This document shows positions 62,335-64,000 of a stretch of DNA of 64,000 bases, in pieces (the first letter of the stretch is position 1; the number at the start of each line of letters is the position of its first letter). The notes beneath the pieces were generated by a model. It was not told the origin of the DNA, made no database searches, and saw nothing but the letters and a program-made list of their open reading frames with translations. A program made the position numbers and the translations under genes. Source of the stretch: Anaerostipes rhamnosivorans (GTDB taxonomy: Bacteria; Bacillota; Clostridia; Lachnospirales; Lachnospiraceae); NCBI RefSeq assembly GCF_005280655.1, contig NZ_CP040058.1, positions 95,001-159,000 on the forward strand, read 5' to 3'.

Positions 62335-63711
62335 ATGAAATTTAAAAAGAATCAATTAGTGGAAGTAGAAATTGATGATATGGGCAATGAAGGAGAGGGC
62401 ATCGGCCATGCAGACGGCTATGCCCTCTTTTTAAAAGATGCCGTTGTGGGGGACAAGGTCCTGGCCCGCATCATCAAAACAAAGAAGAATTATGGATTTG
62501 CCAGAGTAGAAAAACTTTTGGAGCCCTCCCCTGACCGGGTAGAGCCAAGATGTCCGTCCGCTCGTCCGTGCGGTGGATGTACTCTCCAGCATCTGTCCTA
62601 TGAAAAGCAGCTGGAGTATAAGTTTAACAAGGTGAAGAATTGTCTGGAGCGGATCGGCGGGATTGAAAATGCCGCTTCTTTAATGGAGCCGATCTACGGA
62701 ATGGACGAGCCTTATTATTACCGCAACAAGGCCCAATTCCCAGTGGGACGCAACAAGGACGGAAAGTTAATCACCGGATTTTATGCTGGAAGAACCCACT
62801 CCATCATTGACTGTATCCACTGCTCGATCCAGCATCCAGTAAATGAGGAAATACTCACTAAGGTTCTGGAATATATGGAGAAGCATCACGTGGAACCTTA
62901 TGATGAAGAGCGGCATAAAGGGCTGGTGCGCCATATTATGACCCGAGTTGGGTTTGTGACAGGAGAAATTATGGTCTGTCTTGTGGTAAATGGAAGCAAA
63001 AAGGACCTGTCGCACCTTTCGGAACTTGTGGATTCTTTAAAAGAGATTGACGGGATGACAAGCATCTGCGTCAACAGCAACCGGGAGAAGACGAACCGAA
63101 TCCTGGGGAACAAAGTAGAAGAAGTCTATGGGCCGGCTTATATCTATGATTATATTGGAAATGTGAAATATCAGATTGGGCCGCTGTCTTTTTTCCAGGT
63201 GAATCCGAGACAGACGAAAGTGCTGTATGAGAAGGCACTAGAATATGCCGGACTCTGCGGGGATGAGACTGTGTGGGATCTTTACTGCGGTATCGGTACG
63301 ATTTCTCTGTTTTTGGCACAGAAAGCAAAACAGGTTTACGGAGTTGAGATCGTAAAAGAAGCGATTGAGGATGCAAGATTGAATGCTGATATGAACCATA
63401 TGGAAAATGTTCAGTTCTTTGTGGGGAAAGCGGAAGAAGTTCTGCCCCGGGAGTATGAAAAGAACGGGGTTTATGCAGATGTAATCGTTGTGGATCCTCC
63501 CAGGAAAGGGTGTGATAAGACACTTTTGGATACTATGGCGGCGATGGGGCCGAAAAGAATTGTTTATGTCAGCTGCGATCCGGGGACCTTGGCTCGGGAT
63601 TTGAAGATGCTGGGGGAGAAACAGTATGAAGTAAGGAAAGTGGCGGTTGTGGATCAGTTTGGGTGCACATCTCATGTTGAAACCGCCGTGTTGCTGGTGC
63701 GAAAACCTTGA
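62335..63711 (+). CDS. rlmD: 23S rRNA uracil-C5 methyltransferase
   Basis: A 458-residue RumA/RlmCD-type SAM methyltransferase that makes m5U in 23S rRNA. An N-terminal TRAM domain (about 1-60) is followed by the 4Fe-4S cysteines CPSARPCGGCTLQH. The SAM motif is VWDLYCGIGTISLFLAQK, and the catalytic Cys is in VYVSCDPGTLARDL. ATG 62335 has AGAGG 5 nt upstream, against GTG 62329 which overlaps that site. Gram-positive enzymes of this group can modify U747 and U1939, and which applies here is not readable. Confidence 0.92.
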   Translation: MKFKKNQLVEVEIDDMGNEGEGIGHADGYALFLKDAVVGDKVLARIIKTKKNYGFARVEKLLEPSPDRVEPRCPSARPCGGCTLQHLSYEKQLEYKFNKVKNCLERIGGIENAASLMEPIYGMDEPYYYRNKAQFPVGRNKDGKLITGFYAGRTHSIIDCIHCSIQHPVNEEILTKVLEYMEKHHVEPYDEERHKGLVRHIMTRVGFVTGEIMVCLVVNGSKKDLSHLSELVDSLKEIDGMTSICVNSNREKTNRILGNKVEEVYGPAYIYDYIGNVKYQIGPLSFFQVNPRQTKVLYEKALEYAGLCGDETVWDLYCGIGTISLFLAQKAKQVYGVEIVKEAIEDARLNADMNHMENVQFFVGKAEEVLPREYEKNGVYADVIVVDPPRKGCDKTLLDTMAAMGPKRIVYVSCDPGTLARDLKMLGEKQYEVRKVAVVDQFGCTSHVETAVLLVRKP

Positions 63712-63961
63712 TTCTACGGGCGTTTGTGGGATTGTTTGGAGAAAATGGAGTTGTGTTTTCCGAGAGGTAAGATGGATAAGCTCCCGCAGATAGGGGGACG
63801 GGGTAATGCCATGTGAGTATGAGAAATGAGTTTTGTTTTGTGGAAAGATACCACGAGGCAAAACCCATACTTTGTGGCGATATTAAAGGTTGCAGTTAAA
63901 TATTGTTGTAATATTTTTCCGGTATGTATTTTATTACATTGGGGAAAATGGAGAAATATAA

Positions 63962-64000
63962 ATGAAGATATGGATTGAAATGAGCCGGGATATAGAACAT
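63962..64000 (+). CDS. start of an unidentified gene (truncated by window end)
   Basis: ATG 63962 has GGAG 8 nt upstream and opens a frame of 13 codons, MKIWIEMSRDIEH, that runs off the window. Too short to assign. The 250 nt before it (63,712-63,961) contain only an imperfect GTTTTG..GTGG / CCAC..CAAAAC hairpin at about 63,829-63,866 and AT-rich sequence. Confidence 0.4.
   Translation, partial: MKIWIEMSRDIEH

Overview
The window is a chromosomal segment of a spore-forming, anaerobic, Gram-positive Firmicute. The best fit is Lachnospiraceae (Clostridia). Pointers are the clostridial housekeeping order tmk-holB-ricT-trmN6-rsmI-abrB-metG, the sporulation genes spmA and spmB, strong AGGAGG ribosome binding sites, c-di-GMP-I riboswitches ahead of surface proteins, and many PTS sugar operons. 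The genus cannot be fixed from the sequence alone.

Layout. 1-3,710: the 3' part of a 23S rRNA gene with no 5S after it, then six tRNAs (Asp, Val, Thr, Tyr, initiator Met, Phe). 3,847-9,625: a housekeeping operon (PLP decarboxylase, tmk, holB, ricT, trmN6, rsmI) and convergent abrB. 9,767-20,324: spmA and spmB, normally adjacent, are separated by about 9.5 kb holding two large paralogous Cna-B-type surface adhesins. Each adhesin has its own promoter, c-di-GMP-I riboswitch and intrinsic terminator. 20,361-26,407: marR, pckA and a DUF885 lipoprotein on the minus strand, then metG.

26,471-27,841: an rpiR regulator flanked by two very small membrane-peptide genes. Each is opposed by a convergent short RNA that shares its bidirectional terminator, which is the architecture of type I toxin-antitoxin loci. 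In the second locus the short RNA is complementary to the start region of the toxin mRNA. 28,048-31,855: a mannose-family PTS operon with a zinc dehydrogenase. 31,983-38,666: a DUF805 gene, an AraC regulator and a siderophore/iron ABC operon with an MFS exporter. 38,732-42,006: tRNA-Gly, an IS110 element among modular fold-back repeats, and an unknown protein with a tiny MerR regulator.

42,122-48,610: an XRE-TPR regulator, then a divergent hexitol/sorbose locus (gutM-srlA-srlE against sorE-aldolase-sorC). 48,679-51,057: a secreted small protein with two membrane proteins. 51,227-54,648: a UbiD/UbiX/LpdD decarboxylase set with a divergent LysR regulator. 54,683-58,662: a LicT-type antiterminator, a beta-glucoside PTS permease and an esterase, with two antiterminator sites. 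58,763-64,000: mutS2, yhaM, rlmD and the start of an unidentified gene.

The accessory blocks sit between conserved genes and mostly carry their own dedicated regulator. The most unusual items are the two convergent small-peptide/antisense-RNA loci around rpiR, the c-di-GMP-controlled adhesin pair splitting spmA from spmB, and the esterase-PTS block next to the aromatic-acid decarboxylase genes.
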